64,000 bases of DNA. Origin: CALRQJ02 sp943370285 (GTDB lineage: Bacteria > Bacteroidota > Bacteroidia > Chitinophagales > Chitinophagaceae). Position 1 is the first letter of the stretch; each line of letters opens with the position of its first letter. A model generated the notes under the pieces. The model saw nothing but the letters and a program-made list of their open reading frames with translations. It was not told the DNA's origin and ran no database searches. Below are positions 19,058-26,467 of this stretch, piece after piece. The DNA is taken from NCBI GenBank assembly GCA_943370285.1, contig CALRQJ020000013.1, positions 62,001 through 126,000 on the forward strand, read 5' to 3'. The translations under genes and the position numbers were made by a program.

Positions 19058-19518
19058 TCAATATCACCAAGTGCAAATCTTCCTTTAATGTTTAAAAAAG
19101 CGAAAGCCGTTTTTTTAAACACCCCTTTTCGTTTGTAACTTAATTCCAACACATGCCAAGTTCCTTCTGATTCTGTTTCCTTACGATAGCTGATGATTTG
19201 ATAACTACTATCTTGATTAACCGTATTATTAATTTTATAACACACCTCATCTACACCAATTTTTTCTTTGGCATCGCTGTAGTTCGCAATATCTTTCCAG
19301 GCTCTTTTTTTATCATCACCTCGGTATACAATAAAAGGAGCAGCTTTATAAAATGTTCCTTCAGCTAAAGTTTTAGGGTCACTAAAATCAACGTTTTTAC
19401 AAATCGATAACAGTTGTTTTAATGTATTTGCCACAGCCGTTGAATCTGAAGATTGTTGTCCTAAACAAACCGTTTGGATAAAACAACCTACTATCAAAAA
19501 ACGCAATGATTGGTACAT
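19054..19518 (-). CDS. Secreted hypothetical protein
   Basis: I do not recognise this protein. With the start at 19518 it has 154 residues and a signal peptide MYQSLRFLIVGCFIQTVCLG; a longer start at 19557 adds 13 residues. The middle carries KLLSIC-type helix, then YRGDDKKRAWKDIANYSDAKEK and a beta-rich end (SYQIISYRKETESEGTWHVLELSYK), reminiscent of an NTF2- or cystatin-like small fold. It converges with the SRPBCC gene, sharing the TTAA stop. Confidence 0.65.
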   Translation of the reverse strand: MYQSLRFLIVGCFIQTVCLGQQSSDSTAVANTLKQLLSICKNVDFSDPKTLAEGTFYKAAPFIVYRGDDKKRAWKDIANYSDAKEKIGVDEVCYKINNTVNQDSSYQIISYRKETESEGTWHVLELSYKRKGVFKKTAFAFLNIKGRFALGDID

Positions 19519-19573
19519 GATTGTTGATTTTTGTTGCATAAATGTAGCCAACTTCATAAGATTAATCGCATCT

Positions 19574-19606
19574 CTTGGGTAAGGCGGTTCAATGGCAGTA
19601 TATTTG
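19574..19606 (+). promoter_or_regulatory. Bacteroidota-type promoter of the ABC-F gene
   Basis: TTGG at 19574-19577 and TATATTTG at 19599-19606 are spaced 21 bp. The -7 motif TAnnTTTG is exact, and it ends only 4 bp before the ATG at 19611, so the transcript may have little or no leader. Confidence 0.6.
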
Positions 19607-19610
19607 CCGC

Positions 19611-21485
19611 ATGCATTATGTTTCCGCCGAAGGATTAACCAAAAGTTATGGCATTAATCCACTGTTTAATAATATTTCATTCCACATTAACGAAGGAGAT
19701 AAAATAGCCTTGATTGCCAGAAACGGTGTGGGAAAATCAACGTTGCTTCGCATTTTGGCTGGTTCAGAAACCACCGATGAGGGTAAGCTATTCATACATA
19801 AAGATGTTACGGTGGCTTTGTTTGAACAAGAGCCTAAGTTTGATGAATCTAAATCGGTTTTAGAAAATATCTTTCACATCAATCATCCTGTTATGGCGGC
19901 TATCAAAGCTTATGAGGCTGCGGTAGAAGAGGAGGATGGTCATGCTTTAGCAGATGCGTTGGTAAAAATGGATGAATTAGGTGCATGGGGTTTTGAATCT
20001 AAAGTAAAACAGATTTTAGCCAAATTGAATATTCACCACCTTAAGCAATCGGTAAAAGATTTAAGTGGTGGACAACGAAAAAGAGTTGCATTAGCTAAAA
20101 CCCTTATTGATATTGGTTTTGAACATCAGCACACTTTATTGATGATGGATGAACCTACCAATCACCTTGATGTTGAGATGATTGAGTGGCTTGAACATTA
20201 TCTTAATCAAGAAAAAGTAACGCTACTGCTTGTAACCCACGATAGGTATTTTTTAGATGCAGTGGTAGATGAAATATGGGAATTGGAAAGAGAAAACATG
20301 TATGTGTACAAAGGCGATTATGAAAACTACATGGAGAAAAAAGCTGCCCGAATTGAAAGCGAATTGTCAAGTATTGATAAGGCCAAAAACGAGTATCGAA
20401 AAGAGTTAGAATGGATGCGAAAGCAACCCAAAGCAAGAACTACGAAAAGTAAAAGTAGACAAGATAATTTTTATGAAGTAGAAGCCCGAGCCAAACAAAA
20501 AATTGAAGATGCTCAATTGCAATTACAAGTAAAGATGAGCAGGTTAGGCGGCAAAGTGGTAGAGATGAAAAAAGTGTACAAAGCCTATGGCGAATTGCCC
20601 ATTTTAAAGGGCTTTGATTATACTTTTAGTAAGGGCGAAAGGGTTGGTATTATTGGAAAAAATGGTGTGGGAAAATCTACTTTCCTCAACATGTTGCAAG
20701 GGTTGGAAGCGCCGGATAGTGGCAAAATAAACGTTGGCGATACCGTCATCTTCGGTAATTTTTCTCAGCAAGGATTGGTCATTAAGGACAATCTCCGAGT
20801 GATTGAGTATGTGAAAACTTTTGCAGAAAGTTTTCCTTTAGCCAAAGGCGGAAGTTTAAGTGCAGCGCAGTTTTTAGAGTTGTTTTTATTTCCGCCGGAT
20901 AAGCAATACACCTATCTATCTTCTTTGAGCGGTGGTGAGAAAAAGCGATTACAATTGTTGACGATTTTATTCCGTAATCCTAACTTTTTGATACTGGATG
21001 AACCGACCAATGATCTTGACTTGCCAACATTGGCAGTATTAGAAAATTTTCTAAGCGATTATCAAGGTTGTGTGTTGATAGTAAGTCACGACAGATATTT
21101 CATGGATCGTTTGGTCGACCATTTATTTGTGTTTGAAGGTGATGGAGTGGTAAGAGATTTCCCTGGAAATTATACGCAATACAGATTAGAAGTAAAAAAG
21201 CCCGTAGATACCCGTCAAGCACCAACCACAAAAAATGAACCTACGGTAGTTGCTCCACCACAAGAACCTAAAAAGAAACCTGGGTTTAAAGAGAAAAGAG
21301 AGTTTGAAATGCTCGAAAAAGAAATTGCAGCATTGGAAACCGAAAGGCAACAATTAGAACAACAATTGGCTAATCCCGATATTCCATTTGACCAACTTAA
21401 TCTATGTAGTAAACGCATTGGAGAAATTTCTGCGGCATTAGAAACGAAAGAAATGCGTTGGTTAGAATTAAGTGAGCTGATGTAA
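19611..21485 (+). CDS. ABC-F family ATPase (Uup-like)
   Basis: Ribosome- or DNA-associated soluble twin ATPase of the ABC-F class, not a transporter: it has no membrane helices. The 624-residue protein has two ABC domains. The first has Walker A RNGVGKSTLL (about residue 36), signature LSGGQRKRVAL and Walker B LLMMDEPTNHLD; the second has GKNGVGKSTF, LSGGEKKRLQL and LILDEPTNDLD. Between them is the linker KQPKARTTKSKSRQDNF. The C-terminal coiled coil from about residue 565 (EKEIAALETERQQLEQQL) is typical of Uup. The ATG at 19611 is preferred over an open start at 19575. Translation-factor or Uup roles both remain possible. Confidence 0.92.
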   Translation: MHYVSAEGLTKSYGINPLFNNISFHINEGDKIALIARNGVGKSTLLRILAGSETTDEGKLFIHKDVTVALFEQEPKFDESKSVLENIFHINHPVMAAIKAYEAAVEEEDGHALADALVKMDELGAWGFESKVKQILAKLNIHHLKQSVKDLSGGQRKRVALAKTLIDIGFEHQHTLLMMDEPTNHLDVEMIEWLEHYLNQEKVTLLLVTHDRYFLDAVVDEIWELERENMYVYKGDYENYMEKKAARIESELSSIDKAKNEYRKELEWMRKQPKARTTKSKSRQDNFYEVEARAKQKIEDAQLQLQVKMSRLGGKVVEMKKVYKAYGELPILKGFDYTFSKGERVGIIGKNGVGKSTFLNMLQGLEAPDSGKINVGDTVIFGNFSQQGLVIKDNLRVIEYVKTFAESFPLAKGGSLSAAQFLELFLFPPDKQYTYLSSLSGGEKKRLQLLTILFRNPNFLILDEPTNDLDLPTLAVLENFLSDYQGCVLIVSHDRYFMDRLVDHLFVFEGDGVVRDFPGNYTQYRLEVKKPVDTRQAPTTKNEPTVVAPPQEPKKKPGFKEKREFEMLEKEIAALETERQQLEQQLANPDIPFDQLNLCSKRIGEISAALETKEMRWLELSELM

Positions 21486-21487
21486 AC

Positions 21488-21517
21488 TTGGTAAATACTT
21501 TTTACTGCCTATATTTG
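21488..21517 (+). promoter_or_regulatory. Promoter of the SRP RNA gene
   Basis: TTGG at 21488-21491 and TATATTTG at 21510-21517, 18 bp apart, end four bases before the SRP RNA. The -7 element is identical to that of the ABC-F gene. Confidence 0.65.
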
Positions 21518-21520
21518 CAG

Positions 21521-21624
21521 CCGGCAGGTCTTACACGACCAGCTCCTGCTGAACCTCCCCAGGACAGGAATGTAGCAAGGATAGGTGGTTGAGCGGTGCG
21601 ATGTGAGTAGCCTGCCGATTTTTT
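21521..21624 (+). ncRNA. ffs: SRP RNA (bacterial small type, 4.5S-like)
   Basis: RNA core of the signal recognition particle, which with Ffh targets membrane proteins to the translocon. The outer stem is CGGCAGG (21522-21528) with CCTGCCG (21611-21617), followed by a T-run to 21624. The apical part contains the conserved GGAA tetraloop within AGGACAGGAATGTAGCAAGG, with the asymmetric AGCA internal loop. About 100 nt long, as expected. Confidence 0.9.
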
Positions 21625-21677
21625 TGCCTTTGTTCTAAAGGATATCAATCTGTCAAATCTTCAATTCTATACCAATC

Positions 21678-22328
21678 ATGAAATTTTTCATTGACACAGC
21701 CAATCTTGATCAAATTAAAGAAGCCAACGATTTAGGTATTTTAGACGGTGTTACTACTAACCCATCTTTAATGGCCAAAGAAGGTATCAAAGGTCATGAT
21801 GCAGTGATGAAGCATTACGAAAACATTTGCGATATTGTTGATGGTGATGTAAGTGCCGAAGTATTGTCAACAGATTTTGCAGGTATTATTGAAGAAGGAA
21901 AGAAATTAGCTGCTATTCATCCCAATATTGTGGTGAAAGTGCCCATGATCAAAGATGGTATCAAAGCCATTAAATGGTTTACTGATAATGGTATCCGCAC
22001 CAATTGTACCTTGATTTTTTCTGCCGGCCAAGCAATTCTTGCAGCTAAGGCAGGCGCTACTTATGTTTCTCCATTTTTAGGTCGAGTTGATGATAGTGGT
22101 TGGGATGGTGTTGAATTAATTGCACAGATTTCTAATATCTATGCTATTCAAGGTTTTAAAACTGAAATTTTAGCTGCTTCTATTCGTAATGCGCTACATA
22201 TTATAAAGTGTGCAGAAGCTGGTGCAGATGTTTGTACTTGCCCGCTAGATTCTATTCTCGGATTACTCAAACATCCTTTAACAGATATCGGTTTAGCCAA
22301 GTTTTTAGAAGACGCCAAGAAAATGTAA
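21678..22328 (+). CDS. tal: Transaldolase, TalC/Fsa subfamily
   Basis: Class I aldolase-type enzyme of the pentose phosphate pathway. The 216-residue protein opens MKFFIDTANLDQIKEAND and GVTTNPSLMAKEG, the family hallmark. The Schiff-base lysine is in VVKVPM. The segment ATYVSPFLGRVDD has Phe where fructose-6-phosphate aldolase FsaA has Tyr131 (APYVNR); Phe at this place is known to favour transaldolase activity, so I call transaldolase and not Fsa. Single gene, downstream of the SRP RNA. Confidence 0.92.
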   Translation: MKFFIDTANLDQIKEANDLGILDGVTTNPSLMAKEGIKGHDAVMKHYENICDIVDGDVSAEVLSTDFAGIIEEGKKLAAIHPNIVVKVPMIKDGIKAIKWFTDNGIRTNCTLIFSAGQAILAAKAGATYVSPFLGRVDDSGWDGVELIAQISNIYAIQGFKTEILAASIRNALHIIKCAEAGADVCTCPLDSILGLLKHPLTDIGLAKFLEDAKKM

Positions 22329-22344
22329 TTCCCGTTCTTATTGG

Positions 22345-23625
22345 TTAAAAATTCCTTCGGGTATTGAGTGAGTTAACTGTCGTTACACCAACTAATTCAT
22401 CGTGCCTGCCGGCTAAACTTCTGTAATAAATCAAAACAGTATAATCGTTTTCGGTTTCCCAATTGTCGCCATCCGTTTCTTGTGTTTCAGCAACAGCATA
22501 CCTGTTTTTAGCATCTTTGGTTACATAAGTGTAACTGTAATATGCTTGCTTTAATGAGATTGTTTTTTCATACACTCCTTTTTCTGCATTATAGGTCATA
22601 GCTGCTGTATCATGAACATTGTTACCCGTTAATTCACCCATTATAAAAACTCTTTTGTTTGGGTAAGGTTGATTGCCCGATGGCACAAAAGTGAAGGTTA
22701 CATCCGCATAATCACTTTGCCACCACGGATTTGCATTGTCCGTATTATCAACAAAGTAAAATCCGTTGTAATCTCTAAAGTTGATAAACCTTTGCTGTGC
22801 CCTTACACCATCATTTACTAGTTGTACCGATTGTTCATCACGGGTGTATACTTTTTTGCTTACCCTATCACTCGAAAAACGGAAGCTGCGCAGATCAGCC
22901 CATCGATATTCTTTTCCTGCAGGAAATAAACAGTCATTCTCTGTATTAAATTCTAACATATTCGAACGAATGAAAGTAGGTTGAATATTTCTTCTGGCAT
23001 TATCCCAACGAAAGTTTTGTAGTATTACCACTTTAATCTGCTGCTGTGGATTAATCACATTCAACTGTGTTTTATTTACTGAAAACTGTACTTTTTGATG
23101 TGTACGAAAAAGCTGTGCATTGAACGGTTGCAAAATTTGAGCTGCAACACTTGCTTTATTATCCAATACTAATAAACGTTTAGTAAAAGCTAGTTTACTG
23201 GTATCGCCATCTAAAAAAACTTTGAGTAAATAATTACCACTTTTACTAGGCACACAATTTCTTTCGGGTAATACGGCTTGGTAATGAATGTACTTGGCAT
23301 AGGCAATAGCAGAAACTCGGTATTGGGTCACTCTTGCTTGGGTAAATCCTTTTAAATAATCAAATACACTTAAGTTTACAGGCTTCCAATCAACATCACA
23401 AAGTTGGTAGGTGTAGAAATAATTTTTTACCCTACCCTCTATATCATCAAAATGCAATTCTAATAAATCGCTACCATCTAAATTGATGATGGGATATCCG
23501 GTCTGATTATTCTGCTGAAATAGCTTTGCCGTTTTAATATTGGGCATCAAAACCATATCAGGTTCCTGTGCTACTGCAGGTGTAATCCAACTAGAAATAA
23601 ACAATAAACTAATGAATAATCGCAT
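22345..23625 (-). CDS. Type IX secretion system plug protein (DUF5103)
   Basis: Secreted protein whose family, DUF5103, contains the 'plug' of the T9SS translocon in Bacteroidota. A signal peptide MRLFISLLFISSWITPAVAQ is followed by beta-sandwich repeats. Family features include IINLDGSDLLELHFDD, YFYTYQLCDVDWKP, and near the end PNKRVFIMGELTGNN, with a fibronectin-like region. Length 426 is normal. It converges with tal (16 bp gap). PorQ lies 22 kb away; the two are not in one operon. Confidence 0.85.
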   Translation of the reverse strand: MRLFISLLFISSWITPAVAQEPDMVLMPNIKTAKLFQQNNQTGYPIINLDGSDLLELHFDDIEGRVKNYFYTYQLCDVDWKPVNLSVFDYLKGFTQARVTQYRVSAIAYAKYIHYQAVLPERNCVPSKSGNYLLKVFLDGDTSKLAFTKRLLVLDNKASVAAQILQPFNAQLFRTHQKVQFSVNKTQLNVINPQQQIKVVILQNFRWDNARRNIQPTFIRSNMLEFNTENDCLFPAGKEYRWADLRSFRFSSDRVSKKVYTRDEQSVQLVNDGVRAQQRFINFRDYNGFYFVDNTDNANPWWQSDYADVTFTFVPSGNQPYPNKRVFIMGELTGNNVHDTAAMTYNAEKGVYEKTISLKQAYYSYTYVTKDAKNRYAVAETQETDGDNWETENDYTVLIYYRSLAGRHDELVGVTTVNSLNTRRNF

Positions 23626-23675
23626 ACCCTAAATTATAACAATAAACCTACAACTTTCCTGCCAAACAAATTGCT

Positions 23676-23707
23676 TTTGCGCTGTACGGCTATACACTGT
23701 AGTTTTG
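23676..23707 (+). promoter_or_regulatory. Promoter of the LolC/E-like permease gene
   Basis: TTTG (23676-23679), 20 bp, TAGTTTTG (23700-23707): an exact match to the Bacteroidota TTTG / TAnnTTTG consensus. It covers the upstream open TTG at 23705, which excludes that codon as the start. Confidence 0.7.
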
Positions 23708-23722
23708 AACAAAATCTGCAAC

Positions 23723-24955
23723 TTGAATATTGCCTTTTTTATAGCAAAACGTATAGCCTTTAACCAACAACAATCATTTTCTCGGTTTATTATTCGGCTA
23801 ACCGTAGCTGCAACGGCAGTAAGTGTGGCTGCAATGATTATTACATTGGCCTTTGTTAACGGATTTCAACATGCAGTAAGTGAAAAAGTTTTTAGCTTCT
23901 GGGGACATATTCGGATTCAAGTGTATGAGCCGGGTAAATCTTTAGTGGCAGAAGAAACTCCCTTGGAAAAAAATGATTCTGCGATAGCTCTTGTACAAAA
24001 AATAGAAGGGATTAATAAGATACAAGCTTTTGCTACCCGTAGTGCTGTCATTGAAAAAAATAAAGAAATAGAAGGCATTTTATTTAAAGGAGTAGAAGCA
24101 GGGTATGAATTTCAAAGATTACAACCATTCTTAAAAAGTGGCCGATGGATTAATTTTTCGGATAGTGCTTACCAACGAGAAATTGTGATTGCACAACCGG
24201 CAGCAGTGTTATTAAAAGTAAAAGTTGGTGATAGCATCAATATTCATTTTATAGATGCAGAACAGGGTAGAAGTAGCAGTCGAAAATTATTGGTAGCCGG
24301 AATTTTCAAAACCGGCATTGAAGAATATGACAAATTATTTGCTATTGGCGATATAAGATTAATTCAGCGATTGAATAATTGGAACGATAAGGTAATAGGT
24401 GGTTATGAAGTTTTTATTGATGATTACCGTCATTTGGATGTTATCAATAATCAGCTTTACGATCAATTACCCGATGCATGGGTGAGTAAAACTGTTAAGG
24501 AAGTTTATCCCAATATTTTTGATTGGCTCAATATTCAAAATGTAAATAGAGATGTTATTTTTAGTGTAATGTCTGTGGTAACCTTAATCAACATGATTAG
24601 TTGTTTGTTGATTTTGGTATTAGAACGAACCAGAATGATTGGCATTTTAAAAGCAACAGGAGCAACTGATGGTTTGATTAAAAAAGTGTTTCTCTATCAA
24701 TCGGGTTATATTGCTTTGGTGGGTACAATAACCGGGCTAGTAGTTGGTACCGGATTGGCTTTGCTTCAGCAATACACCGGATTTATAACATTGGATGAGA
24801 CGGCATATTATGTATCAGTTGCACCGGTAAAAATTGTTTGGTGGCAAGTACTCGTTGTTTGTGTGAGTTCTTTCTTTATTTGTTTTCAAGCATTGCGTTT
24901 ACCATTGTTGATAGTTCGTGGTATGAAACCGGTAAAGGCAATACAATTTAGGTAA
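23723..24955 (+). CDS. FtsX-family ABC transporter permease, LolC/LolE-like
   Basis: Inner-membrane permease that pulls lipoproteins from the inner membrane for delivery to the outer membrane, inferred from similarity to LolC/LolE. Residues 1-20 read MNIAFFIAKRIAFNQQQSFSRF with the TTG at 23723 as start. This start fits the family and lies just after the strong promoter. A helix (about 23-45), a large periplasmic domain and three C-terminal helices (about 285-310, 335-360, 375-395) make the standard FtsX layout; RMIGILKATGA is the family cytoplasmic motif. 410 residues. The partner ATPase is not in the window. Confidence 0.88.
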   Translation: MNIAFFIAKRIAFNQQQSFSRFIIRLTVAATAVSVAAMIITLAFVNGFQHAVSEKVFSFWGHIRIQVYEPGKSLVAEETPLEKNDSAIALVQKIEGINKIQAFATRSAVIEKNKEIEGILFKGVEAGYEFQRLQPFLKSGRWINFSDSAYQREIVIAQPAAVLLKVKVGDSINIHFIDAEQGRSSSRKLLVAGIFKTGIEEYDKLFAIGDIRLIQRLNNWNDKVIGGYEVFIDDYRHLDVINNQLYDQLPDAWVSKTVKEVYPNIFDWLNIQNVNRDVIFSVMSVVTLINMISCLLILVLERTRMIGILKATGATDGLIKKVFLYQSGYIALVGTITGLVVGTGLALLQQYTGFITLDETAYYVSVAPVKIVWWQVLVVCVSSFFICFQALRLPLLIVRGMKPVKAIQFR

Positions 24956-24995
24956 TGTTGAAATTTGGTTTTCGTATCATGTATTAACGCAACTA

Positions 24996-25358
24996 CTATT
25001 CAACTTCTCTTTCAATAATTCCAGGAGCACTATTTTCATTACCTAGATCTTTCAATTCAATTTTATTAGGCGAAAGAATTTTAACGGACAAGTAAGCAGT
25101 TGGGAAGCCGGTTCTAATAAGTGTGAGCTGTTGTTTGGCTTCATCAATTTCGTATTTAACGGTTAATCGATTTCTGCTATTTGAAAAATAGGCAGTATCA
25201 GTTGCTGTAAATTCGTAGCGTTTTGTTAGTTCAAATGCAGAGGCTTGTTTGCCTATTAATGAAGTAAGTTTCCATTTGCCAAGCAATACTTTCTTTAAAT
25301 CTTGAGCTTGTGAGCAAAAGCTTAGTCCAAGGAATGAGAGGAGTACAAAAATTTTCAT
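24996..25358 (-). CDS. Secreted lipocalin-like small protein
   Basis: A 120-residue protein with a clear signal peptide MKIFVLLSFLGLSFCSQAQ. The mature part starts KKVLLGKWKLTSL, the typical opening of lipocalin-like domains, and is otherwise beta-rich with YEFTATDTAYF and SVKILSPNKIEL. The ligand is unknown. It has the same orientation as pcm, 55 bp after it, so may be its second gene. Confidence 0.7.
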   Translation of the reverse strand: MKIFVLLSFLGLSFCSQAQDLKKVLLGKWKLTSLIGKQASAFELTKRYEFTATDTAYFSNSRNRLTVKYEIDEAKQQLTLIRTGFPTAYLSVKILSPNKIELKDLGNENSAPGIIEREVE

Positions 25359-25413
25359 AACACTAATATATTAAATTTAAGCAATGAAAACTACATATGG
25401 TTTTTAATGTAGC

Positions 25414-26070
25414 TCAACCATTTTTACCTTGTAACATCGGCACAAACGAAAAACGATCAAACTCTTCTTCTTTATAACTGTCTTCGGCAATTTTTGTAAT
25501 GCGTAACATACGCTGCGCTTCTCCTTCATCAACAGGTATCACCATAATACCTCCAATTTTCAACTGTACCAATAATTTTGGCGGAATAAAAGGTGCTGCC
25601 GCTGTAATGATTACTCGATCGAATGGCGCAAAAGTGGGCAATCCTTCAAAACCATCGCCAAAGAAGAACTTGATATTCGGGTATTTCTTTTTAAAAATGA
25701 AATGCTTGTTTTCTTCGTATAGTTCTTTTTGTCTTTCAATAGTGTGAACCATACAACCTAATTCGGCCAGTACACTTGCTTGATAAACACTACCGGTTCC
25801 AATCTCCAACACTTTCATAAAAGGCTTTACTTCAAGTAATTGTGTTTGATAAGCAACGGTATAGGGTTGAGAAATCGTTTGTCCTGCCGAAATGGGAAAA
25901 GCCTTGTCTTCATAAGCCCTTGCCTCAAAAGCTTTATCAAAAAAGAAATGTCGTGGAACTGTGTTGATGGCTTCCAACACTTTTTCATTGCTGATGCCTT
26001 TTGTTCTCAACACCTCAACAAGTTGTTTGCGTAATCCTTTATGGCGGTAAGTATCCTCGAATTGTCTCAT
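25414..26070 (-). CDS. pcm: Protein-L-isoaspartate O-methyltransferase (Pcm)
   Basis: Repairs isoaspartyl residues in aged proteins using S-adenosylmethionine. The 218-residue protein has the family N-terminal helix, then the hallmark GQTISQPYTVAYQTQLLE and the motif I region KVLEIGTGSVYQASVLAELG, followed by VHTIERQ and the post-motif FFGDGFEGLP and DRVIITAAAP. Motif I usually reads GTGSGYQA; here a Val replaces the third glycine. Everything else is intact, so the enzyme is probably functional. Confidence 0.92.
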   Translation of the reverse strand: MRQFEDTYRHKGLRKQLVEVLRTKGISNEKVLEAINTVPRHFFFDKAFEARAYEDKAFPISAGQTISQPYTVAYQTQLLEVKPFMKVLEIGTGSVYQASVLAELGCMVHTIERQKELYEENKHFIFKKKYPNIKFFFGDGFEGLPTFAPFDRVIITAAAPFIPPKLLVQLKIGGIMVIPVDEGEAQRMLRITKIAEDSYKEEEFDRFSFVPMLQGKNG

Positions 26071-26467
26071 AAGCGTAACAAAGAACCGGCATTTTCTTCA
26101 TTATCGTTTAAGTGAGGACTAAAAATCTCCACTGTAGTTTTTACCCACAAATTAGAATCTAAACTTACTCAAAACCAAGACATATTTCCTTTCTATGAAT
26201 AAAGGATAGCTGTTTTAAATAGATATAGGTTGTCGATTCCACTCATCTGACAGCCTTGCCGTTTATCATCTCATGCTAATTTCTTGTAACCTTTTCTTAA
26301 CAGCAGCGTACAAGTTAAAATTAATATTTACCATTTATCAGCTAAATAAGCCATTCGCTATAAAGCTATGTACTATGTAAAACAAGGTACATAGGTTTGT
26401 GATGTAATTAACAAAAACGGGTACAGCAATATGGCAAGTACTAAAAATAAAACCTAAAACAATTATC
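26071..26467. other. 397-bp intergenic region ahead of the receptor gene
   Basis: Between the divergent pcm and outer-membrane receptor genes. The right end holds a promoter and operator (26366-26399). The left two thirds (26090-26360) are A/T rich; I see no gene, terminator or clear hairpin in it. Confidence 0.6.
26366..26399 (+). promoter_or_regulatory. Operator overlapping the receptor promoter
   Basis: CTATGTAC (26366-26373) and GTACATAG (26387-26394) form an 8-bp perfect inverted repeat; the left arm is also part of a tandem CTATGTA-CTATGTA. The right arm overlaps TAGGTTTG (26392-26399), an exact -7 element. A repressor bound here would cover the -33 and -7 positions. Similar ATGTAC/GTACAT palindromes are used by PadR-type regulators; that assignment is inference. 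Confidence 0.55.
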
